Shown here piece by piece: positions 15,249 through 23,279 of a stretch of DNA of 33,012 nt. Under the pieces are notes generated by a model. The model worked only from the letters and a program-made list of their open reading frames with translations. It did not search any database and was not told where the DNA came from. Within the stretch, counting starts at the first letter, position 1. Every line of letters starts with the position of its first letter. The translations under genes were made by a program, and so were the position numbers. Origin of the DNA: an uncultured Geobacteraceae bacterium (GTDB lineage Bacteria; Desulfobacterota; Desulfuromonadia; Geobacterales; Pseudopelobacteraceae). The stretch covers positions 1 through 33,012 of the forward strand of contig CAINRC010000094.1 of the NCBI GenBank assembly GCA_903852495.1, given 5' to 3'.

Positions 15249-15988
15249 CAGATGATCCCACCATCAACCACGAGGGTCTGTCCTGTGATATACGAAGCGT
15301 TGTCTGAGGCAAGGAAAGCGGCTGCAGCGGCTACTTCTTCGGCTGTCCCGATACGACCGAGTGCTGATCCGCTGATGGTCTTCTCAACAATATTCTGCTT
15401 TAGGCCTGCTGTCATATCAGTAGCGATCATACCGGCGGCAACCGCATTGACCCGGATTCCCATCGGCCCGACTTCACGGGCCAGAGATTTGGTCATGCTG
15501 ATGATTGCCCCTTTGGATGCAGAATAATTGGTTTGTCCGGCTGCGCCAAGAATGCCGGAAATAGATGATATATTAACAATACTGCCCTGTCTGCGCGCCA
15601 TCATTTTTCTGATACCCCATTTACAGCAGTGGAACATCGGATACAGATTGGTCTTTATGACTGCGTCCCAGTCGTCATCCGACATCATGGCAAGCCAGCC
15701 GTCGCGGATAATGCCGGCATTATTGACCAGAATGTCGATATAGCCGGAAGCCGCCGCCGCATGGTTTATGACCGCCTGGGCCCCCACTGATGTGCTGACA
15801 TCCGCTTTGACAACCGTTATGGTCCCGTCGAGCGATTCGGCCTCATGAACAAGTTCGGACGCGGCAGCGTCATTAGTAAGGTATGCGGCGGTGACCGTTG
15901 CGCCAGCACGGGCAAACAGTAATGAAATTGCTTTCCCGATACCACGGGTACCGCCGGTGACAACGACAATTGAGTTATTGAATTTCAA
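15248..15988 (-). CDS. 3-oxoacyl-ACP reductase (FabG-type SDR)
   Basis: This 246-aa short-chain dehydrogenase would reduce 3-oxoacyl-ACP to the 3-hydroxy form with NADPH. The nucleotide-binding motif is TGGTRGIG (11-18), followed by NNAG (89-92) and the catalytic Asn114, Ser142, Tyr155 and Lys159. The C terminus (YITGQTLVVDGG) is typical of FabG. The start is TTG at 15988 with AGGAA seven bases upstream; no better ATG fits. It heads the sub-operon fabG-KS-KS-like-fabZ-lolA, and a plausible promoter lies 70-100 bp upstream. Confidence 0.88.
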   Translation of the reverse strand: MKFNNSIVVVTGGTRGIGKAISLLFARAGATVTAAYLTNDAAASELVHEAESLDGTITVVKADVSTSVGAQAVINHAAAASGYIDILVNNAGIIRDGWLAMMSDDDWDAVIKTNLYPMFHCCKWGIRKMMARRQGSIVNISSISGILGAAGQTNYSASKGAIISMTKSLAREVGPMGIRVNAVAAGMIATDMTAGLKQNIVEKTISGSALGRIGTAEEVAAAAAFLASDNASYITGQTLVVDGGII

Positions 15989-16059
15989 CGGAGTTCCTAT
16001 AAATTCGAGTTGTTATGCAGCTGTAAATCTCAGTTATTGTAGGGTCAATCAGCGTGTAA

Positions 16060-16088
16060 TGTATAGAATAAATCGGAAGGAAAGTCCA
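16060..16088 (-). promoter_or_regulatory. possible internal sigma-70 promoter upstream of the ketoreductase gene
   Basis: On the minus strand TGGACT (complement of 16083-16088) and TATACA (complement of 16060-16065) are separated by exactly 17 bp, each matching four of six consensus bases. It lies in the only long gap (142 bp) within this part of the operon, leaving a leader of about 65 nt before the TTG start. Confidence 0.4.
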
Positions 16089-16130
16089 GCACGTTAGAGG
16101 ATTTACAGTTTCAAAAAACACTGTTCAAAA

Positions 16131-17513
16131 TTAAGCCACTACCAGGTTTTTCCTGGCTTTTTTCAGCCTCTTCATCAACTTCCAGAGCGGCCCCTTGATC
16201 GGGAATAACCGCAGAGCATCCAGCATTGAGTCGCTAATGTTCACCTCCAGCCCCGGCACCACCCAGTTACGCCGCTTCATGGCCTCGCCTGTTACCAGCT
16301 CGGCAAGCATTTCCCGGACATGGGGGGAAATATAGAATACCGGTTCCAGCAGATTGGTATCAGTGGTTATGATGCCCTCATTCAGAGAAGTCTGATACAA
16401 CGGTGTCCCCGGAAAGATGCGGATTCCGGTCATGGCAATTACTGCCGTCGGCTCAAGTTCATCCATAAGGGCAAAGGTTTCAAGCACGGTCTCTTTGGTC
16501 TCGCCCGGGCCGCCAAACAGTATGTAGTGGGCAAAATCGACGCCATGCCGGCGACAAAGGAGTGACGCCGCACGTACATCCTCAACTGAAAAAGATTTGC
16601 CGAGATTTTTCAGCATGGCTGGTGAACCGGCTTCAGTACCGAATTCAACGGCGTCACAGCCCGCTGCCAGCATATCGTCGAGCAATGCAGGTGATATGTG
16701 GGCAGGGTTGATAAAGGCGGACCAGTTTAACGGCACTGATTCTTTTACCATCGCCCGGCACAGTTCACTGGCGTACGACATGGGATAATTGAAGATATCA
16801 TCGACAAAATAGATGTAGTTTACTCCCTGGCTGACAAGACCCTGTAGCTCCTCAATAACCTCTTGTACCGGGCGGAGCCGCATCGTCCGCCCTTCAAGCA
16901 GAGGGTAGGTGCAGTAAATACAGGTGAAGGGGCAGCCGCGTTTGGTCTGGACATTGGCCATGCCTCCGTCACGTTGATAGCGGGATACATCAAAGAGTGA
17001 ACGATCCGGAGTCCCGATATGGGTGACCGGACGCGGAGGAATACTGTCATGTTTGTCGCGCTGCAGTACACCGGGCAGATCTGATACATCCTCATTTCGT
17101 TCCAGGCGGTCTGCCAGAAGCGGCAGGATTTCTTCACCTTCACCGATGATGCCGTAATCAGCACCCAGGAAATCAAGGGCAGCCCGAGGCATGAGTGAGA
17201 AGCCGGACCCCCCGATCACCGTACGAACCTGCGAACTGCAGAGAGATATAATGCTCCGGACGTTTTCCAGATAGGATCGGCTTGCGGGCCACGTGACGTT
17301 ATCAATATTGCGAATGGAAATGGCGACCAGGTGGGGAGAAAATTCGGAAAGATGTCTGGTGAGTGTTTCTTCTGGCTGTGGTTCAAAACAAAGATCAAGG
17401 ACTGAAAGCTCGTGACCGGCTTTGCGCAACGGTCCGGCCAGGTAGGCGAGGCCGATGGGAAACACCGGGTAGGGCGATCGTTCGCGATTCGCTGAAATCA
17501 GCAAAATCCTCAT
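16131..17513 (-). CDS. B12-binding domain radical SAM protein
   Basis: This 460-aa radical SAM protein has an N-terminal cobalamin-binding-type domain (MRILLISANRE start, GLAYLAGPLRKAGHE, VIGGSGFS, IIGEGEE). The cluster ligands are Cys194, Cys198 and Cys201 in RGCPFTCIYC, followed by FVDDIFN, EFGTEAG and FGGPGET barrel motifs. The ATG at 17513 is preferred over the one at 17528 because GGAG is seven bases upstream and the start then forms an ATGA overlap with the thioesterase gene. The C terminus is basic and could associate with membrane. Family members methylate, rearrange or join carbons of lipids and cofactors; the substrate here is probably the ACP- or lipid-bound chain made by neighbouring enzymes. 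Confidence 0.85.
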   Translation of the reverse strand: MRILLISANRERSPYPVFPIGLAYLAGPLRKAGHELSVLDLCFEPQPEETLTRHLSEFSPHLVAISIRNIDNVTWPASRSYLENVRSIISLCSSQVRTVIGGSGFSLMPRAALDFLGADYGIIGEGEEILPLLADRLERNEDVSDLPGVLQRDKHDSIPPRPVTHIGTPDRSLFDVSRYQRDGGMANVQTKRGCPFTCIYCTYPLLEGRTMRLRPVQEVIEELQGLVSQGVNYIYFVDDIFNYPMSYASELCRAMVKESVPLNWSAFINPAHISPALLDDMLAAGCDAVEFGTEAGSPAMLKNLGKSFSVEDVRAASLLCRRHGVDFAHYILFGGPGETKETVLETFALMDELEPTAVIAMTGIRIFPGTPLYQTSLNEGIITTDTNLLEPVFYISPHVREMLAELVTGEAMKRRNWVVPGLEVNISDSMLDALRLFPIKGPLWKLMKRLKKARKNLVVA

Positions 17514-17932
17514 GCCGTCTCCAGCCATTCGGCCATGCGCTGAACCCGTTCTGCAATCTGCTGTGGCATCTGAAACTGCAGGGTTCCATTCATGTCAGTT
17601 AACGCATGGGTCGTATATCCACTGGCAAGTTTTTTTCCTGCGGCATCCTTGATGATACTTTCAAATACCAATGTAGCCGTTTCAGCACGCTTTAAACGGG
17701 TATACACGGTCAATTCGTCATTATAGCGGGCCGGATGCAGGTACTTTATTTCCAGAGACACGACCGGGCCAAGAAATCCCGATGCGGCCAACTGCAGGGC
17801 GCCAAGACCGAACTGCTCAGTCAGGGCGCATCTGCCGACCTCCATCCATGCCACATAATGGCCATGCCAGGCGACCTGGTAGATGTCTACTTCGTTAAAG
17901 CGTACGTGTATTTTTGACTGATGATATTTCAT
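17510..17932 (-). CDS. hotdog-fold acyl thioesterase (YbgC/4HBT type)
   Basis: This 140-aa thioesterase has the 4HBT signature near the N terminus: RFNEVDIYQVAWHGHYVAWMEVGR, with the Asp in the usual catalytic position and the long hydrophobic helix carrying an acidic residue. Such enzymes hydrolyse acyl-CoA or acyl-ACP. In aryl polyene clusters a related thioesterase is conserved. It overlaps its neighbours on both sides by four bases (17510-17513 and 17929-17932), so it is part of the core operon. It may release the product or remove stalled chains from the ACP. Confidence 0.82.
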   Translation of the reverse strand: MKYHQSKIHVRFNEVDIYQVAWHGHYVAWMEVGRCALTEQFGLGALQLAASGFLGPVVSLEIKYLHPARYNDELTVYTRLKRAETATLVFESIIKDAAGKKLASGYTTHALTDMNGTLQFQMPQQIAERVQRMAEWLETA

Positions 17933-18765
17933 GATTCGCTATCGATCCAACGGTTGAATTTTGCAAGAGATTGTCCGAAGCCCACCTCGATAAAGCGTTC
18001 CACACCATGCTTGCGCAGGGCGTGGTATGTTTTGTCCCAGTACACAGGCATATTGAGTTCTGAACAGATAAATTCCGGGATTGTGGCAGCTGTCAAAAAC
18101 TGTTGGTCGATATGCCCCATGAGCGGGATTGAGGGCTCATTAAAATGGTAATCGGCTAAAATGATCCATAAATCTGCAGTGATTTCGCCCATCAAAGGGG
18201 TGTGCAGCGGAGCGTCGGCCTGAAACTGTTTGGCAGAAAAAACGCCTGCCGCCTCGGCCTCGGACTTCGCCGACTCAATACCTGAGGCGATCCCTGCCAG
18301 CAGGACATGGCGCGATGTATTATAGTTTGCAATATACACACTGTTATTACGGGCGATACTTTCAACCTGCGGAATTGTCAGGCCAATGAAGCAGCCAAGG
18401 GCATAAGCGTCGCTGCTGAATGTTTCTGCCATCAGCATACCGCCCCGAAAAGTTATCTCAATGGCCTCATCTGCCGTTAACACACCGCCTGCTGCCAACG
18501 CCCCATAGATTCCCATGCTGTGCTCTGCCAGCAGATCAGGAGGGGGATTCCTTGACGCAAGTTGCTCGCTTTTGAAAATACTGTAGCAAATCCCGAACAG
18601 CTGCAGTTTTACCGTTTCGGTCAAAGCGGGGTTACGGGAAACCCCGGTCTGTGGATCAAAACCGGTCATTGCACAGCAGGTTTCAGCGATTCTGCGGAAT
18701 GAATCATCATCCTGAAAAGCCGCACCCCATACCACAGGCTGCCCCGGAAACATGTGACAGATCAC
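17929..18765 (-). CDS. FabD-like ACP acyltransferase (malonyltransferase family)
   Basis: This 278-aa protein of the FabD/PKS acyltransferase fold is somewhat shorter than FabD. It starts with the oxyanion-hole motif FPGQ, has the nucleophile Ser83 in EHSMGIYG (the usual first Gly of GHSxG is Glu), Arg107 in FRGGMLM, where malonyl-specific enzymes bind the carboxylate, and His188 in LHTPLMG. All key residues for malonyl transfer are thus present. It probably loads malonyl, or another carboxylated extender, on the cluster ACP. A dedicated copy suggests the system does not rely only on housekeeping FabD. It overlaps the next gene by four bases. Confidence 0.75.
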   Translation of the reverse strand: MICHMFPGQPVVWGAAFQDDDSFRRIAETCCAMTGFDPQTGVSRNPALTETVKLQLFGICYSIFKSEQLASRNPPPDLLAEHSMGIYGALAAGGVLTADEAIEITFRGGMLMAETFSSDAYALGCFIGLTIPQVESIARNNSVYIANYNTSRHVLLAGIASGIESAKSEAEAAGVFSAKQFQADAPLHTPLMGEITADLWIILADYHFNEPSIPLMGHIDQQFLTAATIPEFICSELNMPVYWDKTYHALRKHGVERFIEVGFGQSLAKFNRWIDSES

Positions 18766-20060
18766 GGTGTTCTCCGAGAAGCGGCCTGTTTACGTTTGAT
18801 TGCCGCCCGGAAGCCGAAATTCATGGGGGCAAACACCTGTACCGAGCGATGCAGTTTGAAGATGCGGTGATACATTGACGAGAAGGAGTAGAATGAACTG
18901 CACAGCCAGTCGTATCCCTGCTGGAGCTCTTGTACAGTCATACCCTTCGGTTGGAAGGTGACATGTTCCATATCGTAATCACGCCAATCGCTGGAAATGA
19001 TCCGCCCTTCAGCTTCAAGCCGTTGTCTGACTTTTGTGCCCGGATACGGGGTCAGGATCGGGAAAATAGCAGCCTCAAGGCGCGCCTGCTGGCAGAAATC
19101 AAGCACCTGCTCGAATATGGCGGGTGTATCACCATCGTAGCCAAGCACAAATGAACCGAGAATGCCGATCCCGTTGTCTCGAAACGCTTTGGCATCGTCA
19201 AGAAACGAGGATGCTCTATTGGTGACCTTGCCCATGGCGGCAAGCGATTGCTGATTGAGGGATTCAAAGCCGACAAACATACCGACGCATCCTGATTCTC
19301 CTGCGGCCTTCATCAATTCGCGATCCCCGGCAAAATCAATTGGCGAGTGAGAAAGCCATTTGAAGTCCATTCCCTTCATGTCGGCAAAAAGCTCCAGAGC
19401 ATATTTGCGGTCAGCAACTATGTTGTCATCCACAAAGAAGAGAAATGAATTGGCTTTGCGCAGTTCCACCAGCTCGGCAAGAATGTTGTCAATCGGACGC
19501 TTTCGGTATTTCCGTCCGTAAAAGGCGGTTACGGAGCAGAACTCACAATCAAAAGGGCACCCGCGCGTCGTCTGGATGGTGTTGGTCAGAAGATACCGTT
19601 TCCCTTTGAACAAGCTTCGACGGGCAACCGGAATGCTTTCCATGGGTATTTGTGTGCAGGAACTGTAGCGCTGCTGAAGAGTCCCCTGAAGATAATCGCT
19701 CAACAGTTGGGGCCAGGCATATTCACCTTCGCCGACCACCACGGCATCAACATGGTTGAGCGCTTCGTCCGGCAGATTGCTGGCGTGAAACCCGCCCATT
19801 ACCACAGTCTTGCCGCGACGGCGAAATTCATCGGCGATCTCGTAGGCGCGCGGCGCCTGCGGGGTCATGCCGGTTAGTGCAATGATATCGGCTTCTGCTG
19901 CGTAATCAATCTTTTCAAAATTGTCATCAATCATGACTACTTCCCACTCGGGAGGTGTCACTGCCGCAATGGATGCCAGCGAGAGTGTGGGAAACTTGAA
20001 GGCCAGTTCCCCCCAGAGTCGCCCTTTTTCCCAGCCGGGCGAGATAAAAATAATTTTCAT
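18762..20060 (-). CDS. B12-binding domain radical SAM protein (possibly with DUF4070-like C terminus)
   Basis: This 432-aa protein has an N-terminal cobalamin-binding-type domain (MKIIFISPG start, FPTLSLASIAAVTP, VVMGGFHAS, VVVGEGE). The [4Fe-4S] ligands are Cys168, Cys172 and Cys175 in RGCPFDCEFC, followed by FFVDDNI, GFESLNQ and FVLGYDGD. The C-terminal segment (FQPKGMTVQELQQGYDWLCSSFYS) resembles the DUF4070 tail seen in HpnJ-like and related lipid-acting enzymes. It overlaps the FabD-like gene and the flavoprotein gene by four bases each. It is expected to act on a lipid or ACP-bound substrate; the reaction is unknown. Confidence 0.85.
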   Translation of the reverse strand: MKIIFISPGWEKGRLWGELAFKFPTLSLASIAAVTPPEWEVVMIDDNFEKIDYAAEADIIALTGMTPQAPRAYEIADEFRRRGKTVVMGGFHASNLPDEALNHVDAVVVGEGEYAWPQLLSDYLQGTLQQRYSSCTQIPMESIPVARRSLFKGKRYLLTNTIQTTRGCPFDCEFCSVTAFYGRKYRKRPIDNILAELVELRKANSFLFFVDDNIVADRKYALELFADMKGMDFKWLSHSPIDFAGDRELMKAAGESGCVGMFVGFESLNQQSLAAMGKVTNRASSFLDDAKAFRDNGIGILGSFVLGYDGDTPAIFEQVLDFCQQARLEAAIFPILTPYPGTKVRQRLEAEGRIISSDWRDYDMEHVTFQPKGMTVQELQQGYDWLCSSFYSFSSMYHRIFKLHRSVQVFAPMNFGFRAAIKRKQAASRRTP

Positions 20061-20665
20061 GCAGCGCCCCGCTTTGTTTTGATGATAGTGGAAATTATCG
20101 ATTGCACAACTTTTCGGTCATTGTCAGTGAAAGAACTATCCTGCTTTCTTCCTTTGAAACCGATATGGTAATAGTCCGTTTTTTTAATCCTCAAAGGTTT
20201 AGCAAAAAGCGTATATGTCTTTTTAACCTTTGTAAGCAGCGGCACCATTATCCCCGGAAGAGCACTGGTAGTAATCAACACGCCTTTGATGTCTCTGCCG
20301 GTGTCCCGTACCTTTGGTGCGCGCATTTCGTCACTCCAGTGGCAGAACACGCTCATTCTTTCCAGGAGAATCCTTATGATCGAAGGTAAATCGTAGCAAT
20401 TTACCGGAGCAGACAGTATCAGGACATCTGAGCTGAGCATTGAGTCTATAAGAGATCGCATATCATCATTGATATGACAAATTCCCAGATCATTGCCAGC
20501 GGGCTTCATACACAATCTGCAATTGTTGCAAAACGCGATGTTCAGATCCCGTGTCTGTATATATCGATACTCAAGACCACTGGAGTCAAGTTTATCTGAC
20601 ATATACCGGCAGAGTTGATCATTTATGCCATTGATATGCTGGGAAACGTTGATAAGCGTTATCAT
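20057..20665 (-). CDS. iron-sulfur flavoprotein / NADPH-dependent FMN reductase family
   Basis: This 202-aa flavodoxin-fold protein has Cys46, Cys49, Cys52 and Cys63 (CNNCRLCMKPAGNDLGIC), an arrangement like the [4Fe-4S] site of archaeal and clostridial Isf proteins. The FMN site is suggested by the LINVS start and the ILSAPVNCYDLPSIIRILLERM segment. Such proteins transfer electrons between carriers. Being coupled to a radical SAM gene by a four-base overlap, it may feed electrons to the radical SAM enzymes or reduce a polyene intermediate; this is inference. The C terminus is basic with a hydrophobic stretch near 125-150, so membrane contact is possible. Confidence 0.7.
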   Translation of the reverse strand: MITLINVSQHINGINDQLCRYMSDKLDSSGLEYRYIQTRDLNIAFCNNCRLCMKPAGNDLGICHINDDMRSLIDSMLSSDVLILSAPVNCYDLPSIIRILLERMSVFCHWSDEMRAPKVRDTGRDIKGVLITTSALPGIMVPLLTKVKKTYTLFAKPLRIKKTDYYHIGFKGRKQDSSFTDNDRKVVQSIISTIIKTKRGAA

Positions 20666-20719
20666 AGAAGTCCAACTGAATGGTTTGTGGTGGCACTCTT
20701 AAGCATGTCGTCAGCACCA

Positions 20720-20977
20720 TCACTTCCCGTGTTCAACGACATACTCAGCCATACTGCGCACAGAGGCGAAAACCTTTGTGCCGGTAGCCGCGTCCGGGAC
20801 GGATACGCCAAATTCCTTTTCCATGGCAACCACCAATTGCAGAGCATCAATAGAATCCAACCCCAGTCCTTCGCCGAACAGCGGTGCATCGGTCTCTATT
20901 TCATCCGGTGCCATGTCCTCAATACGCAGGCTGTCAATAATCATCTGTTTTACTTTTAGAATCAGCTCTTCACTCAT
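20720..20977 (-). CDS. acyl carrier protein
   Basis: This 85-aa acidic four-helix carrier protein has the phosphopantetheine attachment site Ser42 in GLGLDSIDAL. A strong AAGGAGG precedes the ATG at 20977. It carries the growing chain for the KS, reductase and dehydratase encoded downstream. The DSID motif rather than the DSLD of housekeeping AcpP, and the location inside the cluster between the acyltransferase and flavoprotein genes, mark it as a dedicated ACP. A holo-ACP synthase is not encoded in the window. Confidence 0.9.
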   Translation of the reverse strand: MSEELILKVKQMIIDSLRIEDMAPDEIETDAPLFGEGLGLDSIDALQLVVAMEKEFGVSVPDAATGTKVFASVRSMAEYVVEHGK

Positions 20978-21015
20978 GCAATCCTCCTTAAATGGAATTT
21001 TTTACCATTAAAAAA

Positions 21016-21903
21016 CTATTCTTTCCGATCACCCCAAAAATCAAAGAAATTATACCACTGGTCAGGATACTGCCGGATATACCGCTCAAAAACGTCAGCA
21101 AGCTGTTGCATCCCAGTACGAATGGCATCCTTGTTTGCCCCGTGCTTCCCCTGCACGTATATCGGTTCCTCCATCAGCGTTGCATAGCGGCCATCATCGT
21201 CTAACACAACAAAAACCGGTATCATTGGTGCTCCGGTAGCCAGAGCCAGATAGGCCGACCCAACCGGCAACGGTGTCGGACAGCCGAAAAAATTGACCAT
21301 TACTGTGTTGGATGAACCGTCCCGGTCCCCCAGCAGACAGAGTACCTCATTGCGTCGCAGCGTATTGACCGCTGCGATTGCCGCAAGTGGTGAGGTGTCG
21401 TCACGGTCAACATAAATAAACCCGATGCCTCGTTCGCCGCGTACTTTTTCCCGCATGGCGTTGATCTTTTCATCCGGTTCCCTGAAGGTAAGCACGTTGA
21501 TTTTGTAGTCGAGATCGCCGAGACCAAGTCCCCCGAGCTCCCAGTTACCGAGGTGCGGTGAAACCAGAAGAGCGCCGTTGCCTGCGGAGAGAGCATCATC
21601 AAGCGGTTTTGCCGAACTGCGGCGGCCAATCAGCGCCTGAAGACGCGAGTCGGTCACCCCCACCATCAGCATGACGTCACACCAGTTGCGGGCAAACTTG
21701 TAGAAGGTGCAAAAAGCCAACCCTCCAACAGCCGTCTTTCCCGTTATAACCCGGAGGTTATTCTTCACACTGCGTCGTTTATCAGTCAGCAGCAGATAGA
21801 AAAGGCCGCCCCATACAACGGCAAACGGCGCATGGAGCCTGCGCGGCACAACGATGGTAAATAACTTGATAAAGAACAGATTTATACCGTTATAGAGAGT
21901 CAA
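21016..21903 (-). CDS. LpxL/HtrB-family lysophospholipid acyltransferase
   Basis: This 295-aa membrane-associated acyltransferase of the lipid A lauroyl/myristoyl type has the catalytic HX4E motif at His117-Glu122 (HLGNWE), a YVDRDD segment, the CLLGDRDG substrate site and a hydrophobic N terminus. It transfers an acyl chain from ACP to a lipid hydroxyl; homologues in aryl polyene clusters attach the polyene to a lipid anchor. The start is TTG at 21903, overlapping the upstream stop as TTGA, with AAGG nine bases before. Next to the ACP gene, it is the likely step that moves the cluster product from carrier to lipid. Confidence 0.82.
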   Translation of the reverse strand: MTLYNGINLFFIKLFTIVVPRRLHAPFAVVWGGLFYLLLTDKRRSVKNNLRVITGKTAVGGLAFCTFYKFARNWCDVMLMVGVTDSRLQALIGRRSSAKPLDDALSAGNGALLVSPHLGNWELGGLGLGDLDYKINVLTFREPDEKINAMREKVRGERGIGFIYVDRDDTSPLAAIAAVNTLRRNEVLCLLGDRDGSSNTVMVNFFGCPTPLPVGSAYLALATGAPMIPVFVVLDDDGRYATLMEEPIYVQGKHGANKDAIRTGMQQLADVFERYIRQYPDQWYNFFDFWGDRKE

Positions 21904-23279
21904 CGCAGAAACCTTAGGTGAAATTCAAAAACAAGTTCCCAAATGCATGAAAATATATTTTTAAAAGAAAGTTTGTATCGTGTTGCCGCTTGTTCAAATC
22001 CGGAAACCGCTTCACGTGATCTCCGGTAAAACTTCACAAATGCCTTGATCAACAACACTTGCAGATAGAAACGATTGATGTGGGGGTGGTGAAACACCAG
22101 ATGCAAACCGTCATAAAATTTCCAGTGTCGACAGAAAATTTTATCTTTAATCTGTTCATACAGTTCAGTGCCGGGATAAGGGGTCAAAATTGAAAACTGG
22201 GCGATGTTTGTATCCAATCGTATCGCCAGATCGATGGTCTTCTGCACATCGGCGGCGGTCTCGTCCAGATTCCCGATAATGTAGCTCCCGTAGGTTTCTA
22301 TGCCGTTATGCCGCAGTATATCTACCGCCTGAATGACATCAGCGGATGTAGTGTTTTTTCCAAGAGAGTTCAGTGTGTCGTTGCTGCCGCTTTCAATCCC
22401 CAGATACACCGTATTGGAACCGGCTGCAGCCATTTTGGCCACCATTCCAGGATTGCGCATAATAGTATCAACCCGGGAAAAATTCCACCACTTCAAGTCA
22501 TAGCCGCGTTCCAAAATCCCATCAGCAATCTGTTCCACACGAGAGGGGAGCAGCGTAAAGTTGTCATCCATAAACGCCACGGCGCGAAAACCATAGGTGT
22601 TGTAAACCTCGTCCAGTTCGGCCAGCACAGATTCCGCACTGCGACAGCGCCACCCGCGACCAAAAAAGTTTGACGACGAACAGAAATGGCAGGCACTGGG
22701 GCAGCCACGACTTGTAACCACCGGAGTTATCGCCCTTCCAGACATACTGGCGCGGTAGCAACTCAAGTCCACCAAGTGTCTGGCCGGTAAGGGAAGCTTC
22801 TCAACATCTACCGGTACTGAGTCGGGTGTTCTGATTATCCGGCTGCCTTCTTTGAAGATAATTCCATTGACGCTTGAAAGATCCTCTCGGGCGTTAAGCC
22901 TGTGGAGCAGTTCCGGAAAGATGTTTTCCCCTTCACCCCGCACGATCGCTGTCACCCAACCACTGGTAAGAACATCCTCCGGGACAAACTGGGGATGAGG
23001 GCCTCCCATAATTACTTTGCGATTGAGACTGGCTGCGTGACGGGCCAGGCTCATGGCTGTATCAATACGCGTTGTATCGCTGGAGATCCCTACTGCGTCG
23101 GCTTTTTTGAAGTCTGCGTCCGAAAGTTTAACCCCGTCAGCTGCCAGATCTCGAAGAACAACCGTATGACCAGCCTGTTCAATGCTTGCGGCCAGATACA
23201 GCAGTCCCATTGGAGGTAAACTTAAGCCAAAGGTCTGGTAAACATTATTGGAAGGTGGGTTGATCAGAAGGACATTCAA
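21900..23279 (-). CDS. B12-binding domain radical SAM protein
   Basis: This 459-aa protein has an N-terminal cobalamin-binding-type domain (MNVLLINPPSNN, PPMGLLYLAASIEQAGH, IMGGPHPQF, IVRGEGE). Its cluster ligands are Cys193, Cys197 and Cys200 in RGCPSACHFC, then FMDDNFT, GIESGSND and YIIGNLDE. The TTG start at 23279 overlaps the stop of the SPASM-type gene as TTGA. The C-terminal 70 residues are aromatic and hydrophobic, suggesting membrane association. It is the fourth cobalamin-type radical SAM enzyme in the cluster and lies beside the acyltransferase, so it may act on the lipid-linked product. Confidence 0.85.
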   Translation of the reverse strand: MNVLLINPPSNNVYQTFGLSLPPMGLLYLAASIEQAGHTVVLRDLAADGVKLSDADFKKADAVGISSDTTRIDTAMSLARHAASLNRKVIMGGPHPQFVPEDVLTSGWVTAIVRGEGENIFPELLHRLNAREDLSSVNGIIFKEGSRIIRTPDSVPVDVEKLPLPARHLVDLSCYRASMSGRAITPVVTSRGCPSACHFCSSSNFFGRGWRCRSAESVLAELDEVYNTYGFRAVAFMDDNFTLLPSRVEQIADGILERGYDLKWWNFSRVDTIMRNPGMVAKMAAAGSNTVYLGIESGSNDTLNSLGKNTTSADVIQAVDILRHNGIETYGSYIIGNLDETAADVQKTIDLAIRLDTNIAQFSILTPYPGTELYEQIKDKIFCRHWKFYDGLHLVFHHPHINRFYLQVLLIKAFVKFYRRSREAVSGFEQAATRYKLSFKNIFSCIWELVFEFHLRFLR

